Assembly (NCBI RefSeq): GCF_019747315.1
Contig: NZ_JAIEQY010000020.1
Span: 1-35,821, forward strand
Origin: Roseococcus sp.
Lineage (GTDB): Bacteria; Pseudomonadota; Alphaproteobacteria; Acetobacterales; Acetobacteraceae
Direction of reading: 5' to 3'
Length of the DNA: 35,821 nt
This document shows, one piece after another, positions 1 through 7,342 of the stretch (within the stretch, counting starts at the first letter, position 1; the number at the start of each line of letters is the position of its first letter). Made by a program: the position numbers and the translations under genes. The notes under the pieces were generated by a model that saw nothing but the letters and a program-made list of their open reading frames with translations, ran no database searches and was not told the DNA's origin.

Positions 1-1065
1 GGGCTGACCCACGCCTATTTCGTCTCCTCCGGCAGCGAGGGGATGGAGGCCGCGCTCAAGATGGCGCGGCAATATTTCGTGGAGAAGGGCGAGCCGCAGC
101 GCACCCGCTACATCGCCCGCCGCCAGAGCTATCACGGCAACACGCTGGGCGCGCTGGCCGCCGGCGGCAACGCCATGCGCCGCGCCCCCTATGCGCCGAT
201 CCTGAGCCAGGCCTTCAGCCATGTCTCGCCCTGCTACAGCTATCGCGACCGCGCGGATCACGAGAGCGACGCCGACTACGTCCAGCGCCTGGCCGATGAG
301 CTGGAGGCGGAGTTCCAGCGCCTGGGCCCTGAGAATGTCATCGCCTTCTGCGCGGAGACGGTGGTGGGGGCCACGCTGGGCTGCGTCACCGCGCTCCCCG
401 GCTATTTCCCCAAGATGCGCGAGATCTGCGACCGCCACGGCGCCCTGCTCATCCTGGACGAGGTGATGAGCGGCATGGGCCGCGTCGGCACCATGCACGC
501 CTGGGAGCAGGAGGGTGTGGTGCCGGACATCCAGGTCATCGCCAAGGGGCTGGGCGGCGGCTACCAGCCCATCGGCGGCATCCTCGTGCAGGGCCGCGTG
601 ATCGCGGCGATCCGCGACGGCTCGGGTGGCTTCATGCATGGCCACACCTACCAGGCGCATCCCATGGCCTGCGCGGCGGCGCTGGCGGTGCAGGAGGTGA
701 TCGCCGAGGAGAATCTGCTCGCCAACGTCAACGCCATGGGCGCGCTGCTGGAGCAGGGGCTGACCGAGCGCCTGGGCAATCACCGCCATGTCGGCGATAT
801 CCGCGGCCGCGGCCTGTTCTGGGCGATCGAGCTGGTGCAGGACCGCGGCAGCAAGGCGGTCTTCGACCCCACGCTGAAGATCAACGAGCGCGTGAAGCGC
901 GAGGCCTATCTGCGCGGCCTCGGCTGCTATCCGATGGGCGGCACCATTGACGGGCTGCGCGGCGACCACGTGATCCTGGCGCCGCCCTACAATGTGACGG
1001 AAGAGGAAGTCGGCATGATCCTCGACCGCTTCTCCGCCGCCGTGGAGGCCGCCCTTGCCCAGTGA
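1..1065 (+). CDS. Class III PLP-dependent aminotransferase, 5' truncated by window edge
   Basis: The reading frame is open from base 1, so the N-terminus (probably about 80-100 residues) lies outside the window. The visible part begins in the cofactor phosphate-binding region (FVSSGSEGMEAALKMAR). It continues with SYHGNT, the acidic pyridine-binding motif LILDEVMSGMGR, and IAKGLGGGYQP, whose lysine (codon 544-546) should form the Schiff base with PLP. These are class III (omega/acetylornithine-type) transaminase hallmarks. The enzyme would be cytoplasmic and move an amino group from an omega-amino acid or amine to a keto acid. The substrate cannot be read from the sequence. The end overlaps the start of the next gene by 11 bases, suggesting co-translation. 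Confidence 0.93.
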   Translation, partial: GLTHAYFVSSGSEGMEAALKMARQYFVEKGEPQRTRYIARRQSYHGNTLGALAAGGNAMRRAPYAPILSQAFSHVSPCYSYRDRADHESDADYVQRLADELEAEFQRLGPENVIAFCAETVVGATLGCVTALPGYFPKMREICDRHGALLILDEVMSGMGRVGTMHAWEQEGVVPDIQVIAKGLGGGYQPIGGILVQGRVIAAIRDGSGGFMHGHTYQAHPMACAAALAVQEVIAEENLLANVNAMGALLEQGLTERLGNHRHVGDIRGRGLFWAIELVQDRGSKAVFDPTLKINERVKREAYLRGLGCYPMGGTIDGLRGDHVILAPPYNVTEEEVGMILDRFSAAVEAALAQ

Positions 1066-2032
1066 TTCCAGGTCGGGCGTCACGCGTGAGCAGATCATCC
1101 TCGCCTACCACATGTTTTTTGGCCGCGCGCCCGAGGATGAGGCGGTCATCACCGCCGGCCAGGCCGCCTGGCCGACGCTCGACAGCATGGGCCGCGCCAT
1201 GGCGGCCAGCCCGGAATTCGGCGCGCGGCATGGCTGCAACATCTTCGGGCTGCCCTCGCTCGATGCGCCCAGCAACACGGTCGAGACCGAGGCGGACCCG
1301 GCCACGCTGCGGCTGATGGCGGAGCGGACCGGGGCCTACTGGAATCGCGCCGGTGAATCCGCCCCGCATTGGTCCGTGCTGACCGAGGAGCGTTTCCTGC
1401 CGCACAACATCGCGGCCAATCTGGAGGCCTTCTACGCCTCCGGTGCCTGGGACGCGCAGGTGCTGGATGCGACCCTCGCGCGCATTGGCCGCAAGCCGGA
1501 TCAATTCCGCCACTGCGTGGATTATGGCTGCGGCGTGGGCCGGGTGACGCTGCAGATGGCCCGCCGCTTCCCGCAGGTGACGGGCCTCGACATCTCGGCG
1601 CCCCACCTGCATCTGGCGGGCGAGACCTTCCGCCGCGCCGGCTTCGAGCATGTGGCCCTGACCCAGGTGATGCCAGACCACCTCATGCCGGTGGAGAGCT
1701 GTGACCTCTGGTATTCGCGGATCGTGCTGCAGCACTGTCCGCCGCCGGTGGCCATGAACATCCTGCGCCACGCCTTCCGGGCGCTGAACACGGGCGGGGT
1801 CGCGATGTTCCAGGTGCCGGTCTGGCTTCAGGGCTACAGCTTCCAGCTCAAATCCTATCTGGCGGGCACGCCGGGCGCCGAGATGGAAATGCACGCCATC
1901 CCGCAGCGCGCCATCCTGGAACTGGCGGATTGGCAGGGCCTGGTGCTGCGCGACCTGCGCGAGGACAGCTTCCTGGTCGGCCGGCCCGCCGCTGCGCTGT
2001 CCAACACCTTCACTTTCGAGAAGGTGCGGTAG
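1055..2032 (+). CDS. Class I SAM-dependent methyltransferase with DUF4214-like N-terminus
   Basis: A 325-residue protein. Residues 155-165 (VDYGCGVGRVT) form the glycine-rich SAM-binding motif I, and the acidic residue ending beta-strand 2 is D179 (VTGLDIS). The N-terminal segment ILAYHMFFGRAPEDEAV (about 15-31) resembles the short helical DUF4214-type motif found in some glycan-associated proteins; that comparison is from memory. The start chosen is TTG at 1055, because a GGAGG Shine-Dalgarno (1044-1048) sits 6 bases upstream and no ATG in this frame precedes the conserved part. It overlaps the aminotransferase by 11 bases, so the two are probably translationally coupled. The methyl acceptor is unknown. 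Confidence 0.85.
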   Translation: MPSDSRSGVTREQIILAYHMFFGRAPEDEAVITAGQAAWPTLDSMGRAMAASPEFGARHGCNIFGLPSLDAPSNTVETEADPATLRLMAERTGAYWNRAGESAPHWSVLTEERFLPHNIAANLEAFYASGAWDAQVLDATLARIGRKPDQFRHCVDYGCGVGRVTLQMARRFPQVTGLDISAPHLHLAGETFRRAGFEHVALTQVMPDHLMPVESCDLWYSRIVLQHCPPPVAMNILRHAFRALNTGGVAMFQVPVWLQGYSFQLKSYLAGTPGAEMEMHAIPQRAILELADWQGLVLRDLREDSFLVGRPAAALSNTFTFEKVR

Positions 2033-2036
2033 CGCC

Positions 2037-3029
2037 CTATCCCAGCTGCAGGTCCATCCCGCGGGTCAGCTCGGTCCAGATGTCGCGCACGCGGATGATG
2101 GCGGCGCCGAAATCCTCGGGGCCGAGCCAGGCGGGGTCGGTGTCCATCGCCAGCAGCCGCTGGCGGATGCTCTCGCGGTGCATCGTCTCGCGGAAGACCT
2201 CCGCCAGGCGGGCATGCACGGGGGCGGGCATGCGGGCGGGGCCCAGAAGGCCCGCGAAGCCCGACCAGCCGCGCCCCACATCCACCCCCTGCTCGATGAA
2301 GGTCGGCACATCGTTCATACTGGCGGCGCGCGTGTCGCCGAGCGCCGCCAGCGGTCGCAGGCGGCCGCTCGCGATATGCTCGCGCGTGCTGGTCAGGCTG
2401 TTGATGCCCGCATCCACCTCGCGCGAGAGATAGGCCACCACCATCGGCGCCTCGCCGCGATAGGCCACATGCGTCATGCCGAGGTTGAGCTTGTTGTTCA
2501 TGGCCAGCGCGAAGACATGCGCACTCGACCCCGCCGCCCAGGAGCCGAGGTTGAGCCCCCGCCCGGCGCGGGCCTGCGCCTGGGCGAAGGTGATGAATTC
2601 CTGGAGGTTGCGTGGCGGAAACTCGCTGCGGATCATGAAGATCAGCGTGGTGGTGCCCATCTGGCCGATGGGCATGAAGTCGCGCACCGCGTCGTAGGGC
2701 GCATTGCCGAGCACGATGGGCGATTGCACCAGCGGCGTGATGGTGAAGAGCAGCGTGTGCCCATCGGGCGGGGCCTTGGCCACCGCATCGGCGCCGATCA
2801 TGCCCGCGGCGCCCGATCGGTTCTCGATCAGCACGGGCACGCGCAGCATCTCGCTCATCGGCTCGGCGACGAGACGCGCCCAGACATCGGTGGCGCCGCC
2901 GGCGGGGAAGGGGACGATGACGCGGATCGGCCGGTCCGGCTGCCAGCCGGGCTGCGCCAGCGCAGGGGCGGCCAGGGGCGTGGCGGCCAGGGGCGTGGCG
3001 GCGAGCGCCAGCAGGTTGCGGCGTTGCAT
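2037..3029 (-). CDS. Bug/TctC-family periplasmic solute-binding protein (1 of 5)
   Basis: A 330-residue protein with a signal peptide (MQRRNLLALAATPLA, cleaved after APALAQ) followed by the family hallmarks RPIRVIVPFPAGGATD and LIENRSGAAG. The partner motif for carboxylate binding, APPDGHTLL, follows. Bug proteins bind small carboxylates in the periplasm and deliver them to TctAB-type permeases. No tctA or tctB is present nearby, so the ligand and membrane partner are unknown. The signal peptide contains an exact 15-bp duplication (2971-3000). The gene may be co-transcribed with the metallopeptidase gene 63 bases upstream. Its end faces the methyltransferase end 4 bases away. Confidence 0.93.
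   Translation of the reverse strand: MQRRNLLALAATPLAATPLAAPALAQPGWQPDRPIRVIVPFPAGGATDVWARLVAEPMSEMLRVPVLIENRSGAAGMIGADAVAKAPPDGHTLLFTITPLVQSPIVLGNAPYDAVRDFMPIGQMGTTTLIFMIRSEFPPRNLQEFITFAQAQARAGRGLNLGSWAAGSSAHVFALAMNNKLNLGMTHVAYRGEAPMVVAYLSREVDAGINSLTSTREHIASGRLRPLAALGDTRAASMNDVPTFIEQGVDVGRGWSGFAGLLGPARMPAPVHARLAEVFRETMHRESIRQRLLAMDTDPAWLGPEDFGAAIIRVRDIWTELTRGMDLQLG
2971..3000 (-). repeat. Exact 15-bp tandem repeat in a signal-peptide region
   Basis: Two identical copies of gccaggggcgtggcg (plus strand) at 2971-2985 and 2986-3000, encoding a doubled ATPLA segment in the signal peptide of the Bug protein. The length is a multiple of three, so the frame is kept. This is the kind of repeat that can expand or contract by slippage. 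Confidence 0.9.
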
Positions 3030-3092
3030 GGAATTTCCTCCGAAGTGTTCTTGTGGCGGAGGCTAACGGAATTCGGGCGCCGGCGATAAGCC

Positions 3093-3710
3093 CTATCTTG
3101 CGCCGGGCCGCGCGGCTCGCCGCTCCGGCAGGAATTCGACGAAATACTCATAATTGTCGGCGTTGAGCGCGGCCCGGTCCGGCTCCTTGCGGGCCAACGC
3201 CAGGGCGTTGGTCCGGCCATAGGCCATGTCGCCCGTTCCGGCGGCGAGATGCGTCATCTCATGCACGATCACGCCCGGCCGCGAATCCGCGCCCTCGTTG
3301 CGGGCATTGAAGAAGAGGGGGCAGAGGGTGACCGTGCGGCGGACCAGGTTGGCGACGGCGAAGACGGGCCGGTTGCCGCAGGCCTCGGCCGTGCCGCAGA
3401 GCACGGGCGGGCGGCGCTCCGGCCGCAGCAGCTCCCGCGTGCGGGCGAGCCTGGCGCGGATCTTCTGGTGGGGGGTGGTGCCGAACCACTCGCGCACATG
3501 CGGGTGGTAGGGCTCGGCATCGAGGAAGGCGAGGGCGGCTTCGGTGCGGCGCTCGGCCACGGTGAAGGCGTGCTGGACCAGGATTTCCTGCTTCGCGTCG
3601 CAACTGGCCAGCGCCGGCTGCGGGCCCTTGGCCCAGGCCGGCGGCGCGGCGGCCAGCAGCGCAAGGAGCGCCCAGGCGAGCGGGAGGGAGCGGCGGCGCG
3701 AAGCGTCCAT
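3093..3710 (-). CDS. Secreted M35-type (aspzincin) zinc metallopeptidase
   Basis: A 205-residue protein starting at ATG 3710, where a clear signal peptide begins (MDASRRRSLPLAWALLALLA, then AAPPAWA); an upstream in-frame ATG at 3791 would add a non-signal extension. The zinc motif HEMTH is followed by GTGDMAYG, which fits the aspzincin GT-x-D-x-x-YG signature, where the Asp is the third zinc ligand. NADNYEYF downstream is typical of the lysine-specific peptidase branch. Several cysteines (SCDAK, LCGTAEACG, LCPLFF) could form disulfides in the periplasm or outside. Family members hydrolyse peptide bonds, often before lysine; substrate specificity here is inferred only from the family. Gene order suggests transcription with the downstream Bug gene. 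Confidence 0.85.
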   Translation of the reverse strand: MDASRRRSLPLAWALLALLAAAPPAWAKGPQPALASCDAKQEILVQHAFTVAERRTEAALAFLDAEPYHPHVREWFGTTPHQKIRARLARTRELLRPERRPPVLCGTAEACGNRPVFAVANLVRRTVTLCPLFFNARNEGADSRPGVIVHEMTHLAAGTGDMAYGRTNALALARKEPDRAALNADNYEYFVEFLPERRAARPGAR

Positions 3711-3805
3711 GACCGATGTTAGGCCCGGAACTCTGGCGAGAAAAAGGGCTCTCTCGTGGCGCGGCGTTTGCAAGCCCGGGCGGGAAACCATCCGGGAGCC
3801 TCTTG

Positions 3806-4783
3806 ATGCGCCGTCGTTCTGCCCTGATTCTCGGCACTGCCTGCCTTGCCGCGCCGCATCTGGCGCGGGCCCAGGGGGGGAACCAAGCCGGCGCCATTCG
3901 CCTGATCGTCCCCTTCGCGCCCGGCGGCGCTTCCGACACCACCGCGCGGATCATCCAGCCCGGCTTCGCCGCCGCCATGGGCCGCACCGTGGTGATCGAG
4001 AATCGCGCCGGCGCCAGCGGCTCCATCGGCACGCTGCAGGTGGTGCGCGCCACGCCGGATGGCAGCGTGATTGGCATTTCCAACACCTCGCCGCATGGCA
4101 TCGTGCCGCTGGCCAGCAACCCGCCGCCCTATGATGGCGACCGCGACTTCACCCATATCGCCATGGTGGCCGATACGCCGACCGTGATGCTGCTGCCCGG
4201 CAATTCGCCCCTCAACACCTTCCAGGAGTTGATGGAGGCCGCGCGCACACGGCCCAATGGCGTCACCTATGGCAGTTCCGGCGTCGCCGGCATGCAGCAC
4301 CTCCAGGGGGAGATGATGGCCAAGCTCTCCGGCCTGCGCTTCATCCATGTGCCCTATCGCGGCACCGGCCCCGGCCTGCAGGCGACCATCGCGGGCGAGG
4401 TGGATTGCTTCCTCACCCCCATGGCCGGCACGACGGGCGCCATCGAGGCGCGCCAGGTGAAGCCCATCGCGATCTCCACGCCCGAGCCCTTCGCGCCACT
4501 GCCGGGCGTGCCGACCTATGTGCAGCTGGGCCTGCCGCAGCTCACCGTTTCCTCCTGGACCGGCATTTCCGGCCCGCGCGGCATGCCGCCCGCGATCGTG
4601 GCCGAGATGCATGCGGCCATGCAGCGTGTGCTGGCAGACCCTGACACCGGGCGCCGCCTGGTCGCTGCCGGGCTCTACCCGCTGACGCGGCCCTATTCCT
4701 CCGCCGATTACCAGCAGGTCCATGCCGATTTTGCGCGGGTCTGGGGGCCGGTCGTGCGGGAAGCGCGCATTACGCTGGATTGA
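3806..4783 (+). CDS. Bug/TctC-family periplasmic solute-binding protein (2 of 5)
   Basis: A 325-residue protein. The ATG at 3806 was chosen because it gives a compact signal peptide (MRRRSALILGTACLAAPHLARAQ); the frame is open further upstream to 3716 but that part does not look like an export signal. The mature part carries IRLIVPFAPGGASDTTARI and IENRAGASGSIGT, the family core, and HVPYRGTGPGLQA in the second lobe. The ligand is unknown. It diverges from the metallopeptidase gene across 95 bases. Its last 29 bases, including the stop codon, are tandemly duplicated immediately downstream (4784-4812). Confidence 0.92.
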   Translation: MRRRSALILGTACLAAPHLARAQGGNQAGAIRLIVPFAPGGASDTTARIIQPGFAAAMGRTVVIENRAGASGSIGTLQVVRATPDGSVIGISNTSPHGIVPLASNPPPYDGDRDFTHIAMVADTPTVMLLPGNSPLNTFQELMEAARTRPNGVTYGSSGVAGMQHLQGEMMAKLSGLRFIHVPYRGTGPGLQATIAGEVDCFLTPMAGTTGAIEARQVKPIAISTPEPFAPLPGVPTYVQLGLPQLTVSSWTGISGPRGMPPAIVAEMHAAMQRVLADPDTGRRLVAAGLYPLTRPYSSADYQQVHADFARVWGPVVREARITLD

Positions 4784-4812
4784 TGCGGGAAGCGCGCATG
4801 ACGCTGGATTGA
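4755..4812 (+). repeat. 29-bp tandem duplication spanning a stop codon
   Basis: Unit 1 (4755-4783) is the last 29 bases of the Bug gene, ending in its TGA. Unit 2 (4784-4812) repeats it with one change (T to G at the equivalent of position 4771), and six bases of a third copy follow (4813-4818, tgcggg). Unit 2 lies beyond the stop and is not translated as part of this gene. Confidence 0.95.
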
Positions 4813-4853
4813 TGCGGGCTGGCCTCTGCCGCTCCGGCGTGTAGCCTTGGCGC

Positions 4854-5504
4854 ATGGAGATCTGCCTCAGCTTCGACAATGGCCCGGAGCCGGAGGCCAC
4901 GCCCCTGGTGCTGGCGGCGCTGGCCCGCCGGAGCCTGCGCGCCACCTTCTTCCCGATCGCGCAGAAGCTGCGGGACCCGGCGCGGCGTGCGCTGGCCGAG
5001 CGCGCCTTCGCCGAAGGCCACCGCATCGGCAACCACACGCTTACCCATGGCGTGCCGCTGGGCCGCCGCGGCGGGGCCGAGGCGGTGGCAGAGATCAGGG
5101 AGGCTGAGGCGCTGCTGGCGCCGCTGAACACGCAGCGGCTGTTCCGGCCCCATGGCGGTGGCGGAGCGCTGGGTCCGCACCTGCTCAACGCCAGCGCGCT
5201 GCGGCATTTGCGCGCCGAGGCCTATACGGTGGTGCTCTGGAACGCCGTCCCGGGCGATTTCCGCGCCCCCGAGGGCTGGCCCGAGGTCGCGCTCGCCCAA
5301 TGCCGTGCGGCCCAGGGCCCCGTGCTGCTGGTCTTGCATGACCTGCCCAATGGCGCCATGCGCCAGCTCGACGCTTTCCTGGACCGGCTGGACGCGGAGG
5401 GCGCGCGCTTCACGCCGGATTTCCCCGAAGCCTGCCTCGCATTGCGTGGCGGCCTGCCCCTGTGCGACCTTGCGACCATCTCAGGGGAGGATATCGCGCC
5501 ATGA
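4854..5504 (+). CDS. Polysaccharide deacetylase-like (NodB-fold) protein with DN in place of DD
   Basis: A 216-residue cytoplasmic-looking protein without a signal peptide. It has the NodB homology signature: LSFDNGPEPEATP near the N-terminus, GHRIGNHTLTH (the H-x3-H metal pair) at about residue 56-66, and FRPHGGG at about 97. In active carbohydrate esterase family 4 enzymes the first motif is normally DD; here it is DN, so the Asp metal ligand is replaced by Asn. The metal-binding histidines remain. It may be a deacetylase with altered metal use, or an amide hydrolase of the same fold. The stop overlaps the next gene's start as ATGA (5501-5504), so it is translationally coupled to a Bug binding protein. 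Confidence 0.8.
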   Translation: MEICLSFDNGPEPEATPLVLAALARRSLRATFFPIAQKLRDPARRALAERAFAEGHRIGNHTLTHGVPLGRRGGAEAVAEIREAEALLAPLNTQRLFRPHGGGGALGPHLLNASALRHLRAEAYTVVLWNAVPGDFRAPEGWPEVALAQCRAAQGPVLLVLHDLPNGAMRQLDAFLDRLDAEGARFTPDFPEACLALRGGLPLCDLATISGEDIAP

Positions 5505-6466
5505 AGCGCCGCACCTTGCTGGCCTCGGGCCTGCTCGCGCCGGGCATTGCCCGCGCCCAGACGCAATCCTGGCCGGACCGGCCCATTCGCCTCGTCGTGC
5601 CCTTCCCGGGCGGGTCGAGCACCGACATTCTGGGCCGCATCGCGGCCCAGCAGCTTTCGCGCGGGCTGAACGGCGCGACGGTGGTGGTGGACAACCGCGC
5701 GGGTGCCGGCGGCACCATCGGCTCGCAATATGTGGCGCAGGCGGCGCCGGATGGGCTGACGCTGCTGCTGGGCACCATCGGCACCCATGCGGTGAACCCG
5801 CATCTCATGCCCAACCTGCCCTATGACCCGATGCGGGATTTCACCCCCATCATCGCGCATTCCAAGACGAAGATCCTGCTGGTGGTGCGGCCGCAACTCG
5901 GCGTGCGAAGCATGGCGGAATTCGTGGCCCTGGCCCGCACGCGCCCGCTTTCGGTCGCTTCCTCGGGCACCGGCACGACGGGGCACCTGGCCCAGGCGCT
6001 GCTGGGCGAGGCGACCGGGATCACCACCACCCACGTGCCCTATCGCGATGGCGGCCGCGCCGTGACGGACCTGCTGAGCGGCCAGATCGATTCCATGTTC
6101 TACCACACGCAATTCGTCCGCTCGCATATCGAGGCCGGGACCATGCTGGGCCTGGGCATCACCGGGGCCACCCGCAGCGACGTCCTGCCCGGCGTGCCCA
6201 CCTTCGGCGAAGGAGGCCTGCCCGCCATCAATATCGAGGCCTGGTGGGCGATCTATGCGCCGGCGCGGCTGTCCGCCCCGCTGACGCAGCGGCTGAACGG
6301 CATCTTCAACGCGGCGCTGACCGAGGCCGAGACCCGCGCCGCCTTCGCGCGCAACGGGGTGGAGGGCATGGGCGGCAGCCCGGATGCGCTCGCCAGCTTC
6401 CAGCGCGCCGAGCTGGAGCGCTGGCGCGAGGTGGTGCGCCGCGCCAACATCACCGCCGATTCGTGA
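5501..6466 (+). CDS. Bug/TctC-family periplasmic solute-binding protein (3 of 5)
   Basis: A 321-residue protein. The start at 5501 overlaps the deacetylase-like gene by four bases (ATGA) and gives a normal signal peptide (MKRRTLLASGLLAPGIARAQ). Core motifs are RPIRLVVPFPGGSSTD, VDNRAGAGGTIG and HVPYRDGG. The first lobe has GSST where most paralogues have GGA(S/T), which may affect the carboxylate pocket. The tight coupling to a hydrolase suggests that the bound solute and the hydrolase substrate are related, which is inference only. The gene ends one base before the convergent SGNH gene. Confidence 0.92.
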   Translation: MKRRTLLASGLLAPGIARAQTQSWPDRPIRLVVPFPGGSSTDILGRIAAQQLSRGLNGATVVVDNRAGAGGTIGSQYVAQAAPDGLTLLLGTIGTHAVNPHLMPNLPYDPMRDFTPIIAHSKTKILLVVRPQLGVRSMAEFVALARTRPLSVASSGTGTTGHLAQALLGEATGITTTHVPYRDGGRAVTDLLSGQIDSMFYHTQFVRSHIEAGTMLGLGITGATRSDVLPGVPTFGEGGLPAINIEAWWAIYAPARLSAPLTQRLNGIFNAALTEAETRAAFARNGVEGMGGSPDALASFQRAELERWREVVRRANITADS

Positions 6467-7264
6467 TCACGTATCGGTGAGGCGCCCGAGGCCGGGCGCC
6501 AGTTCGGGAAAGATGTTGTCCATCTCATCGAAGAACAGCGCCGCGATCCGGCGGTAGCCCCATTCGGTGAAATGGACGCCATCCTCGGCGCGGAAGCCAC
6601 GCGCGCCGCGCTCCAGCGCGACGCTGGATTTGAAGCGGCCCTGGGGGTCGCTGGTCGCGTCCCAGGTCGGGATCCAGACGGCGCCGGCGGCGGTGGCGGC
6701 GTTCTGCTGGATCTCGTTCAACTGCCGCACGGCGTTGGCGAATTGCGCCTCACGCACATTGGGCAGCCCGAACCAGGCCACGCGGGAGCCCGCTTCCACG
6801 GCGCTGCCCACCATGTCACCCACGCGGCGTCCATAGCCATCGGCGAAGGCCTGGGTGCCGAAGGCGTGGCGCGAGCGGGTCTCGCGCACCACCAGCGGGC
6901 GGAAGTCATTAGCGCCCACCCAGAAGATGGTGAGGCTGGGCCGATGCCGCGCCACCAGATCCCGCGTCACGCTCGGCCAGTCATGCTCATCGCTGCGGGT
7001 GACGCCGGTGGCGTGCAGCGTGCCATTGGTGACCCGCACCGTCTCGCGGCGGCGCAACTGGCCGTTCAATGCCAGGAACATCCCCTGGGCCAGGGAATCA
7101 CCGCAGAAGAGGAGGTTCACCCGTTCCGGTGCAGCGCGCTCGGGCAGATGGTTGGGGAGGATCGCCGGTTGGGCCAGTGCCAGGCTGCCCGATGACAGCA
7201 GCGCGATTGCCCCATAGACAAGGCTGCGCCGGAAAAAGCGGGCGGGTTGGACGCGGATGTCCAC
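6467..7264 (-). CDS. DUF459-type SGNH hydrolase, exported
   Basis: A 265-residue protein with an N-terminal signal or anchor (RRSLVYGAIALLSSGSLALAQ). SGNH blocks are complete: GDSLAQG with nucleophile S57, VGAND with N119, and DGVHFTEWGY with D228 and H231. The layout matches DUF459 proteins, which commonly accompany MBOAT acyltransferases and act on acyl groups of surface glycans in the periplasm. It diverges from a second SGNH gene across 78 bases, beyond which the MBOAT gene lies. Whether it transfers or removes acyl groups cannot be decided from sequence. Confidence 0.85.
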   Translation of the reverse strand: MDIRVQPARFFRRSLVYGAIALLSSGSLALAQPAILPNHLPERAAPERVNLLFCGDSLAQGMFLALNGQLRRRETVRVTNGTLHATGVTRSDEHDWPSVTRDLVARHRPSLTIFWVGANDFRPLVVRETRSRHAFGTQAFADGYGRRVGDMVGSAVEAGSRVAWFGLPNVREAQFANAVRQLNEIQQNAATAAGAVWIPTWDATSDPQGRFKSSVALERGARGFRAEDGVHFTEWGYRRIAALFFDEMDNIFPELAPGLGRLTDT

Positions 7265-7276
7265 GCGGGATTCTCC

Positions 7277-7305
7277 GGGACAGATGAGCGAAGGAAATCT
7301 ATATC
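7277..7305 (+). promoter_or_regulatory. Candidate sigma-70-type promoter for the SGNH-MBOAT operon
   Basis: GGGACA (7277-7282), a 17-base spacer and TATATC (7300-7305). Each hexamer matches four of six consensus bases. It lies in the divergent region about 40 bases upstream of the lipoprotein start. Sequence resemblance only. Confidence 0.28.
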
Positions 7306-7342
7306 ATGCAACCTGTCACACAGAAGTCCCTGGCCCGCTGAA

